From an uncultured Bacteroidales bacterium (GTDB lineage: Bacteria > Bacteroidota > Bacteroidia > Bacteroidales > Muribaculaceae): a stretch of 64,000 nucleotides of DNA. The stretch spans positions 186,001-250,000 of the forward strand of contig CADAZN010000001.1 in the NCBI GenBank assembly GCA_902792435.1, written 5' to 3'. Below are positions 35,631 to 42,584 of this stretch, one piece after another. Under the pieces are notes generated by a model. The model was not told the DNA's origin. It saw only the letters and a list, made by a program, of their open reading frames with translations, and made no database searches. The stretch's first letter is position 1. Each line of letters begins with the position of its first letter. The position numbers and the translations under genes are program-made.

Positions 35631-36665
35631 ATGAATAAGAAAATAATATTGACACTGATTGCTGTGGTAGCAGCTATTACCGCTAGCGCACAGGGCCGCA
35701 TGGACCTGCGCATCAATGAGGTGATGGTACAGAACGACAGCAACTATGTTGACCAGTATGACCACCGTGCGGGATGGATTGAGATTTTCAATGCATCGCA
35801 CGGAACCAACGGCATCGAGAAGATGTTCATCACCACTCTCAAGCCAGATATCATTCAGGACTATTTTAAAGCTGAGGAGCAAAAGAGCAACAAGAAGCGC
35901 AACCAGCTGCTTCAGGAGCTCCGCGACTCACGTCCTAGTGAGATTTTTGAGATTCCCCGTGGTGATGTGGCCACAAAGGTCAAACCACGCTCTCATGTAG
36001 TGTTCTTTGCCGATGGAAACATCGAGGCTGGAACATTCCACCTGCCTTTCACTATGAATCCAGGCCAGGAAAACTACATTGCACTCTATGACGTGAATGG
36101 TGACTTGGTTGACGAAGTGACAGTTCCTGCCACTCTGCCAGCCGACCAATCGTTTGCTCGTTGCAGCGAGGACTCTATCGACCTGCACGGAAGTCACAAT
36201 TTCGAAAGTAAACTATGGCAAGTGTGCGACGGCTCTTCAGAAGCTAAGGCTATCACTCCTGCCAAGTTCAACGCTCGCCCCATCAACAATAACATTGACA
36301 TGTTTAAGAAGGATGACCCATCGGGTATTCTGCTCACTCTCATGTCGATGGGTGTAGTGTTCAGCGCTCTGCTGATGCTCTACATCATGTTCAAGCTCTT
36401 TGGTAAGGCATTCACTGCTAAAGACAAGAAGAAAGAGGACGAAGTTGTGGACAAGGCTGTTGACGAGTCAACTACCGAGGCCGCTCAAGAAGGCAGCAAT
36501 GACGAGGCTATCGCAGCAATCTGCATGGCACTTTATCAGCACCTCAACGCTCATGACGAGGAAAGTGGTGTGATCACCATCGACCACAGCCATGAGGCTC
36601 GCAGTGCGTGGGGATCGAAAGGCAACTTGCTACTTCGCGTTCCTGAGCATCACGACAAACATTAA
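35631..36665 (+). CDS. OadG-family gamma subunit fused to an N-terminal lamin-tail-like domain
   Basis: The 344-residue protein has a Sec signal (to about ITASAQG). An exported domain of roughly residues 25-185 follows, with LRINEVMVQND, GWIEIFNAS and HVVFFADG, the pattern of a lamin-tail domain. The transmembrane segment (about 236-256, GILLTLMSMGVVFSALLMLYIMF) and charged cytoplasmic tail are typical of OadG. Classical gamma subunits are only about 80-120 residues, so most of this protein is the added periplasmic domain. Gamma links the soluble carboxyltransferase to the membrane sodium pump. It lies between mmdA and the biotin carrier gene. Confidence 0.8.
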   Translation: MNKKIILTLIAVVAAITASAQGRMDLRINEVMVQNDSNYVDQYDHRAGWIEIFNASHGTNGIEKMFITTLKPDIIQDYFKAEEQKSNKKRNQLLQELRDSRPSEIFEIPRGDVATKVKPRSHVVFFADGNIEAGTFHLPFTMNPGQENYIALYDVNGDLVDEVTVPATLPADQSFARCSEDSIDLHGSHNFESKLWQVCDGSSEAKAITPAKFNARPINNNIDMFKKDDPSGILLTLMSMGVVFSALLMLYIMFKLFGKAFTAKDKKKEDEVVDKAVDESTTEAAQEGSNDEAIAAICMALYQHLNAHDEESGVITIDHSHEARSAWGSKGNLLLRVPEHHDKH

Positions 36666-36694
36666 TTTTCACTAACATTTAATTTGTTTTATCA

Positions 36695-37129
36695 ATGAAA
36701 GAATATAAGTATAAAATCAATGGTCACGAATACAAAGTAAATGTTGGTGACATTGAGAACAACATTGCAAACATCGAGGTTAATGGTGTTCCCTACACCG
36801 TTGAACTCGAAGAGGAAAAGGTTGCTAAGCCTGTTGTTAAGAGAGTTGCTGCTAGCAACGACGCTCCTGTTGCAGCTAAGCCTGCCGCTGCCAAACCAGC
36901 TGCCGCTGCTGCCGGTGAGTTTGTTATCGCCTCTCCTCTCCCTGGAGTTATCAAAGAGCTTCATGTTAAGGAGGGTCAACAGGTTAAGGCCAGCGACGTG
37001 GTTTGCATTCTCGAGGCCATGAAGATGGGCAACGAGATTCATGCAGGCAAGGACGGCGTGGTTAAATCTATTAACGTAGCTCTTGAAGAATCGGTACAAG
37101 AGGGTACCACCATTATGATTATTGCTTAA
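36695..37129 (+). CDS. Biotin carboxyl carrier protein of the decarboxylase
   Basis: The 144-residue protein has an N-terminal 50-residue region (KEYKYKINGHEYKVNVG), a flexible Ala/Pro-rich linker (AAKPAAAKPAAAAAG) and a biotinyl domain with the biotin-accepting lysine in LEAMKMGNEI. It shuttles the carboxyl group from the carboxyltransferase to the membrane beta subunit. The beta-subunit ATG is 4 bases after its stop. Confidence 0.94.
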   Translation: MKEYKYKINGHEYKVNVGDIENNIANIEVNGVPYTVELEEEKVAKPVVKRVAASNDAPVAAKPAAAKPAAAAAGEFVIASPLPGVIKELHVKEGQQVKASDVVCILEAMKMGNEIHAGKDGVVKSINVALEESVQEGTTIMIIA

Positions 37130-37133
37130 AACT

Positions 37134-38288
37134 ATGGTACTATTAAATATTGCAAATAACCTGGAGCAATTCTGGCACTTCACAGGCTTCTACAACGTAA
37201 CATTGGAGCCTTCAAGCTTGATTATGCTGTGCGTGGGTCTGCTTTTCATCTACCTCGCCATTAAGCATGATTTTGAGCCTATGTTGCTGGTGCCAATTGG
37301 CTTCGGTATCCTGATTGGAAACATTCCTTTCCAGCCAGGCAATGAGATTGGTATCTATGAGGAGGGTTCGGTATTGAACATCCTCTATCAGGGTGTAAGG
37401 CAAGGCTGGTATCCACCGCTCATCTTCCTGGGCATTGGAGCAATGACCGACTTCTCGGCGCTGCTCGCCAATCCCAAGCTGATGCTTGTGGGTGCTGCTG
37501 CCCAGTTCGGTATCTTTGGTGCCTACATGGTAGCTTTGGCAATGGGCTTCATGCCCGACCAGGCTGGTGCTATCGCCATCATTGGTGGCGCCGATGGTCC
37601 TACTGCTATCTTCCTGTCATCGAAACTCGCCCCCAACTTGATGGGTGCTATTGCGGTTTCGGCTTATAGCTACATGGCGCTTGTGCCAGTGATTCAGCCG
37701 CCCATCATGCGACTGCTCACCACCAAGAAAGAGCGCCTCATTCGCATGAAGCCAGCGCGCAAGGTTTCACAGACCGAGAAGATTATCTTCCCTATCGTGG
37801 GCTTGATTCTCACTTGCTTCTTTGTGCCTAGTGGTTTGCCACTTCTTGGTATGCTGTTCTTCGGTAACTTGTTGCGTGAAAGTGGTGTGACCACCCGTCT
37901 CGCTAAGACCGCAAGCAACGCAATGACCGATATGGTGACTATCGTCCTTGGTATGAGTGTTGGTGCCTCAACTCAGGCATCGGAGTTCCTTACTCCCGAC
38001 ACAATCAAGATTTTTGCCCTTGGTTTCATGGCGTTCATCATCGCCACCACTTCGGGCGTACTCTTTGTGAAGATCTTCAACCTCATCCTGCCCAAGCACA
38101 AGAAGTTGAACCCATTGATTGGTAATGCCGGTGTGAGCGCAGTTCCTATGGCTGCACGCATCAGCAACGACCAAGGCCTCAAGGCCGACCCAAGCAACTA
38201 CCTGCTAATGCACGCCATGGGTCCAAACGTTGCTGGTGTTATCGGTTCGGCAGTTGCCGCCGGTGTATTGCTGGGCTTCCTCGGATAA
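37134..38288 (+). CDS. Sodium-translocating decarboxylase beta subunit (OadB/MmdB)
   Basis: The start chosen is ATG 37134 (MVLLNIANNL), just after the carrier stop; a TTG at 37122 would overlap it. At 384 residues it is a multi-spanning membrane protein. It has the conserved GGADGPTAIFLSSKLAP stretch with the key Asp, and AYSYMALVPVIQPP. The subunit decarboxylates carboxybiotin and exports Na+, conserving energy in succinate-to-propionate fermentation. It is the last gene of the mce-mmdA-gamma-carrier-beta operon. Confidence 0.93.
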   Translation: MVLLNIANNLEQFWHFTGFYNVTLEPSSLIMLCVGLLFIYLAIKHDFEPMLLVPIGFGILIGNIPFQPGNEIGIYEEGSVLNILYQGVRQGWYPPLIFLGIGAMTDFSALLANPKLMLVGAAAQFGIFGAYMVALAMGFMPDQAGAIAIIGGADGPTAIFLSSKLAPNLMGAIAVSAYSYMALVPVIQPPIMRLLTTKKERLIRMKPARKVSQTEKIIFPIVGLILTCFFVPSGLPLLGMLFFGNLLRESGVTTRLAKTASNAMTDMVTIVLGMSVGASTQASEFLTPDTIKIFALGFMAFIIATTSGVLFVKIFNLILPKHKKLNPLIGNAGVSAVPMAARISNDQGLKADPSNYLLMHAMGPNVAGVIGSAVAAGVLLGFLG

Positions 38289-38310
38289 TAAAACAATTCT
38301 TTATATATTT

Positions 38311-38350
38311 AATAAGGTGTGCCCACCACTGGGTGCACCTTATTTTCTTT
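38311..38350 (+). terminator. Terminator of the decarboxylase operon
   Basis: AATAAGGTGTGCCC (38311-38324) pairs with GGGTGCACCTTATT (38331-38344) apart from two internal positions, and is followed by TTCTTTT. Confidence 0.78.
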
Positions 38351-38405
38351 TGGCACAACTTTTGCAACTTAAAACCACAAATTTAACTCTAAAAACTCAA
38401 CTGCT

Positions 38406-39320
38406 ATGTTTCTGCAATACATATCGGGCCCTGTGCTTGGGGCGGTGATTGGTTATATTACTAATGATATAGCCATTAGGATGTTGTTCAGGCCAAGAAG
38501 CGCTAAATACATCTTTGGTAAGCGTGTGCCTTTCACTCCCGGTATCATCCCAAAGGAAAAGAACCGCATTGCCGGTGCTATAGGTGGAGCTATCAGCGAG
38601 AACCTCATGAACAAAGAGGTGCTCGAGAAGACTCTGCTAAGTGACGAGATGCTCGAAAAGTTAAGAAATGCCGTAGATGAGTTTTTCTACGCCCAGCTTC
38701 ACAACGAGGAGACACTCGAGCAGTTTGCCTCTCATTATCTCACCGCAGATGAAATAAGCGCCATGCGCGAGAGCACTTGTGACGAAATCGCCAAACTCAT
38801 CACCGCCAAATTGCGCGACAAGGCAATTGGCGCCAACATAGCACATGCCGCCACTCAGCACGTGATAGAGAAGACACGGAGCAGTGTGGCTGGAAAGATT
38901 AAGGCTGACAGGCTGCTTGAGGTCATAGCCTCACCCATCGAGAGCAAGCTAGCTCAGCACATCAACGAGGTTCTTAAAGAGCAAGCACCGAGTATGTCAA
39001 CGAGGATCGTGTATACCGAGGCCGAAAAACTCATGTCAATGCCCATGTGCGAACTTTTCAAAGGTCACGAACAACAACTCGAGCAGGCACGTGAAGGCAT
39101 AGTGAGCGTATATCGCACCATAATCAGCGAGCATCTGCCCCGCATTCTCGAGAGCATTAATATCAGTAAAATTGTTGAGTCACGAATCCAAGAGATGGAC
39201 ATGGAAGAGGTGGAGAAAATCATCTTCTCTGTAATGCACAAAGAACTGCGCGCCATTGTGTGGCTCGGCGCCCTCCTCGGCTCCATCATGGGAACCATAA
39301 TGACATTCATCAACATTTAA
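38406..39320 (+). CDS. DUF445-family membrane protein
   Basis: The 304-residue protein matches the DUF445 (YheB-type) pattern. An N-terminal membrane segment, GAVIGYITNDIAIRMLFRP, is followed by FTPGIIPKEKNRIAGAIGGAISENLM. A long helical region (about 70-270) precedes a C-terminal membrane anchor (GALLGSIMGTIMTFI). The molecular function of the family is unknown. It is flanked by a terminator on the left and a separate promoter on the right, so it appears monocistronic. Confidence 0.85.
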   Translation: MFLQYISGPVLGAVIGYITNDIAIRMLFRPRSAKYIFGKRVPFTPGIIPKEKNRIAGAIGGAISENLMNKEVLEKTLLSDEMLEKLRNAVDEFFYAQLHNEETLEQFASHYLTADEISAMRESTCDEIAKLITAKLRDKAIGANIAHAATQHVIEKTRSSVAGKIKADRLLEVIASPIESKLAQHINEVLKEQAPSMSTRIVYTEAEKLMSMPMCELFKGHEQQLEQAREGIVSVYRTIISEHLPRILESINISKIVESRIQEMDMEEVEKIIFSVMHKELRAIVWLGALLGSIMGTIMTFINI

Positions 39321-39347
39321 TAATATTTATTCAAAAAGTCTTCATAG

Positions 39348-39378
39348 TTGTATATGTAATTATTTGTGACTATATTTG
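39348..39378 (+). promoter_or_regulatory. Promoter of the envelope protein gene at 39404
   Basis: TTG (39348-39350), 20 bases, then TATATTTG (39371-39378). This supports the start at 39404 and argues against an in-frame start inside the DUF445 gene. Confidence 0.72.
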
Positions 39379-39403
39379 TAGCAGAAATAAAAACTGTACT
39401 ATT

Positions 39404-40429
39404 ATGAAAACTAAATTATTATTGTCGGCACTATGTGCTGTATTATTGCCTATTACGTGTTCAGGGGTTATAAATCCTTCATCACTCACCATGAGTGAAA
39501 GTCCATTAAGCAACTCTGTTGCGACAGAACTACTGGGAAAAGTATTCATGCACCACCCGTCGTTGCTCAGCAATGCCGAGGTGAAAATCATTGACTCTCA
39601 AACTAGCGAACGCTTCACATCAAAAAGCAGCTCCATCCGAACTATACTGATATGCTCAGTAAAGCATAGCAAACTCATTGAGTACTATGCTATCACCTTC
39701 AACGGCAACAATATAGCTGATGGCACTTTTTTAGGGCACTATGGAGACTCCGAGATTCTTACCATAAAATATCCTCGAGATGAATTGATTTATAAACCCT
39801 CTCACGAAATCAGTTTTGACTTCAATGGTGACACCATCAAGGTGTTAAGAACTTACAACTTATTCACTACTGCACGAGGAGGAAAGTGGTTTAATAAATA
39901 TGGCACCATCTGCAACCCGTTTGTGGTGAGCAGTGGCGGTACTATTACGAAACTTACGCCCAAAGCAACTGCCATACGTGAAGATGGTGATGCTAACTAC
40001 CTGAGCAAAAACCACAAGCCGCCAACACGCTCCAAAGATAATGGTGAGTACTTCCCAATTGGCATGAATGTTCTTTCTTGGGCACAAACGCCAGCAAGTT
40101 GCCAACTAGACGTAAACAAACTCAACGAAACAGCTGTTGGCATGATGAAAATAGTAAATAAATATGGCGAAGATGCTCCCATGACTCCCGAGACGATAAG
40201 CGTCATGGAGTTTGCCAAGTGGGGCTTCAACCTTGGAATGCGTCACAGCAACGAGTTTCTCACTTGGATAGCAAATAATCCCAAACAAGAGCAATTCACC
40301 CATTTTATTCAGTCAGTCTCCAGCGAGAATAAGAACAACGAACTCAACTGGCTCAAAGAAAGTGTAAAGAGCCTCAAAGACAAGAAAGCCCGCAAATGGT
40401 GGGAGAAATGGATAAAAGAGAACTTGTGA
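39404..40429 (+). CDS. Putative exported or lipoprotein of unknown function
   Basis: The family is not recognised. The start chosen is ATG 39404, 26 bases after a good -7 box, giving 341 residues. The frame stays open upstream to 39260, but that part overlaps the DUF445 gene and precedes the promoter. The N terminus (KTKLLLSALCAVLLPITCSG) is a signal peptide; Cys19 might be lipidated, but the lipobox is weak. The middle is beta-rich and the C-terminal third is helical and Lys/Trp-rich (ARKWWEKWIKENL). A convergent lipoprotein gene follows after a terminator. Confidence 0.68.
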   Translation: MKTKLLLSALCAVLLPITCSGVINPSSLTMSESPLSNSVATELLGKVFMHHPSLLSNAEVKIIDSQTSERFTSKSSSIRTILICSVKHSKLIEYYAITFNGNNIADGTFLGHYGDSEILTIKYPRDELIYKPSHEISFDFNGDTIKVLRTYNLFTTARGGKWFNKYGTICNPFVVSSGGTITKLTPKATAIREDGDANYLSKNHKPPTRSKDNGEYFPIGMNVLSWAQTPASCQLDVNKLNETAVGMMKIVNKYGEDAPMTPETISVMEFAKWGFNLGMRHSNEFLTWIANNPKQEQFTHFIQSVSSENKNNELNWLKESVKSLKDKKARKWWEKWIKENL

Positions 40430-40470
40430 AATGACTTAGCTCGACAGTAACGCAGGGGAAATAAAACAGA

Positions 40471-40510
40471 AGGCGAGGATGAGTTCAAATGAACTACCTC
40501 GCCTTTTTTA
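40471..40510 (+). terminator. Terminator after the 39404 gene
   Basis: AGGCGAGG (40471-40478) pairs with CCTCGCCT (40497-40504). An inner GTTC/GAAC stem extends it, and TTTTTT follows. Confidence 0.87.
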
Positions 40511-40531
40511 TTTTGAAATTAAAAAGCGTCT

Positions 40532-41317
40532 TTAGAGCGTGCCACCTAATTTGCGATAGAGTTTATAGGTGTTGCGGAATCTCTCAATCTGCTTGTCGGT
40601 CAAATAAAGTCGGTGACTAACATCCTTACTTACAAGAAGAATGTTGGCATATTTACATTGTGCCAATCCAGCCACGATGTCACGAGAATTCACATCAAGA
40701 GCATTGTCGAAGTTCTCGGTATAGAACTTACCATCGTTAGAACGATTAATCTTGGTTGGAGTAAACTCATAAGGGAATCTACCCAAAGTGAATTTGAGCA
40801 TATAGAAGTTGATGGGATCGTCGGCATAATAGTGAACTACTAATCGGAGTGGACTAGGAACACCATCTTTATCAGTAGTGAAGTATATGTAACAATCGTT
40901 CTCCTTCTCATTAGTGTTAATACCCTTGTGGATAAACTCAAGCTCACCATTCTTAGAGTTCACGTTAAATAAAGCCAGAAGAGAATCTTTAGGTGTTGTG
41001 ATTTCCTCATCATCGTCCCATTTATAGGGATCATTTTTAACTTCAGGCAGATCGTAATGAACAATAGTATAATCCATGTTCAACAAAGAGTCGAGCTCAG
41101 CTTGTCTTTTAGCATCTTCCTGAGCCTGTTTAAGTTGTTGAGCCTCAAGAGCAGCCTTTTGCTCTTCGGTAAGAACATGGTGCTTGCCTGTGCAATTAAC
41201 ACAAGCTGCACAAGTACAATTACATACTCCAGCACCTCCAAATAAATTTGCCAAAGTAGTACAAGAATAATTAACGAACGCAAAAGAGAACGCTAATAGA
41301 TAGATGAATTTTTTCAT
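40532..41317 (-). CDS. Lipoprotein with an N-terminal cysteine cluster, unknown function
   Basis: The family is not recognised. The 261-residue protein has a lipoprotein-type signal ending NYSC (Cys19). A very short linker then leads to five cysteines and two histidines in the pattern CxCxCx2Cx2Cx3HH at 32-47. A charged helix (about 49-80, Glu/Gln/Lys/Ala-rich) and a globular C-terminal domain of about 150 residues follow. The Cys/His spacing suggests metal binding or disulfides near the membrane. It has its own promoter and no close neighbours on its strand. Confidence 0.72.
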   Translation of the reverse strand: MKKFIYLLAFSFAFVNYSCTTLANLFGGAGVCNCTCAACVNCTGKHHVLTEEQKAALEAQQLKQAQEDAKRQAELDSLLNMDYTIVHYDLPEVKNDPYKWDDDEEITTPKDSLLALFNVNSKNGELEFIHKGINTNEKENDCYIYFTTDKDGVPSPLRLVVHYYADDPINFYMLKFTLGRFPYEFTPTKINRSNDGKFYTENFDNALDVNSRDIVAGLAQCKYANILLVSKDVSHRLYLTDKQIERFRNTYKLYRKLGGTL

Positions 41318-41415
41318 TTCAATATTCGTTAGTTGTATAATTAATAATCATTTGAAAATTAGATAATTGTGTGCAATAGTATTTATTTTGAGAAGTAAAT
41401 TCTCAAAAACAGGTG

Positions 41416-41446
41416 CAAAATTAATTAAAATCCTCAAAACCAACAA
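41416..41446 (-). promoter_or_regulatory. Promoter of the Cys-cluster lipoprotein
   Basis: On the minus strand, TTG (41444-41446), 20 bases, then TAATTTTG (41416-41423), followed by GCACC. Confidence 0.7.
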
Positions 41447-41482
41447 CATTTTTTAGAATAATAAACATTTTGGTTAATTGAG

Positions 41483-42562
41483 TCATTTATTTGCCATAAT
41501 ATTATCGATATACTGAACTAAAGCCTCTCCTTGCAAACCTCTAGAGATAATGAGACCATCGGGATCCACAACCATAATGTGAGGAATTCCTGCTATGCCG
41601 TAGATGTCGGTAGGCTCGGTGGTGTAATGGTCATCCATCATAACTTGCCATGGAACAGGCAATTTAGCGATTGCCTCTTTTGTGTCTTCGGGTTTATCCC
41701 ATACTGCAACACCAAGTACAACAAGTCCCTTACCATTATACTTTTGGTAGAGCTGAGCAAGAGCTCCTTTAATCTCGGCTTTGCATGGCCCACACCAACT
41801 TGCCCAAAAGTCAACTATCGTGTAATTACCATCTTTAGCGACAAAGTCGCTTAGATGATGAACTGCGCCATCGGGCGATTTCATCGCAAAATCGGTGAAC
41901 TTCTTGCCAACAGCAGTACTCTCAATTGCACGAGCATCGCTCTGGGCCTTAATCACGCGCTTGTAGCCACGGTAGTTGTCGGGTGCAGTTTTAAGAATGG
42001 AATCCAATTGGGCCGTGCTGAATTGCTTGTAGATAAGATAATTGGTAAAAGCCCATGGTCCAATTGCATTGTCCTTGTTGCTACTATAAGTATCATAGAA
42101 CAACTTGACTTGTTGTCTCTCCAAATCAGCACTCTGCTTGTCGGCATCTTCTTGTGTAAGCTGCCCGCTCTTAAAACCTTGTTCTATCAGCTCCCATTTA
42201 GCATCGATTTTTGACATCTGCTCGTCCATCGCATTGAGCTTATCGTTGAGAGCCGTTCCTCGAGCAATTATTTCATCGCCCCACTCTACGTTAATCTCGC
42301 CTGGCTCAACAATCATTCCAAAGCGTTTGCCGTCAACGATAAGTCTTGCATAATAAGCCGTATCGATATTACCTTCAAACATCAGATACTTCTCTTTAAC
42401 AGTGACACTGTCGATTGTGTCATCTGTGTCATAGTTGGTGAGATAGGCTTTTTTACCATCAAAATCATGATTAGCGAAATTCACATTAATCTTGTAGCCT
42501 TGTGAGCAAGAAACCATAATAAGGCACAAGGCTATTACTACTAAAGAAAAATACTTGTTCAT
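41483..42562 (-). CDS. TlpA-like thioredoxin-fold lipoprotein with N-terminal DUF4369-type domain
   Basis: The start chosen is ATG 42562 (MNKYFSLVVIALCLIMVSC), giving 359 residues; a longer frame would overlap the upstream gene. The lipobox MVSC puts the lipidated Cys at 19. The N-terminal beta domain (about 25-125, GKKAYLTNYDTDDTIDSV and YYARLIVDGKRFGMIVEPG) resembles DUF4369. A TlpA-type thioredoxin domain follows, with redox-active WCGPCK in VDFWASWCGPCK. These proteins are thought to reduce periplasmic disulfides. It is the third gene of a unit with the GH3 fusion and the 5'-nucleotidase; the gap is 22 bases. Confidence 0.87.
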   Translation of the reverse strand: MNKYFSLVVIALCLIMVSCSQGYKINVNFANHDFDGKKAYLTNYDTDDTIDSVTVKEKYLMFEGNIDTAYYARLIVDGKRFGMIVEPGEINVEWGDEIIARGTALNDKLNAMDEQMSKIDAKWELIEQGFKSGQLTQEDADKQSADLERQQVKLFYDTYSSNKDNAIGPWAFTNYLIYKQFSTAQLDSILKTAPDNYRGYKRVIKAQSDARAIESTAVGKKFTDFAMKSPDGAVHHLSDFVAKDGNYTIVDFWASWCGPCKAEIKGALAQLYQKYNGKGLVVLGVAVWDKPEDTKEAIAKLPVPWQVMMDDHYTTEPTDIYGIAGIPHIMVVDPDGLIISRGLQGEALVQYIDNIMANK

Positions 42563-42584
42563 ATCAGTGAAAAAGATGTGATGC

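Noticed and set aside
37122..37133. TTG start for the decarboxylase beta subunit
   Set aside because: It overlaps the carrier-protein stop; ATG 37134 gives a normal N terminus.
39260..39403. Upstream extension of the 39404 gene
   Set aside because: It overlaps the DUF445 gene and lies before a well-formed promoter at 39348-39378.
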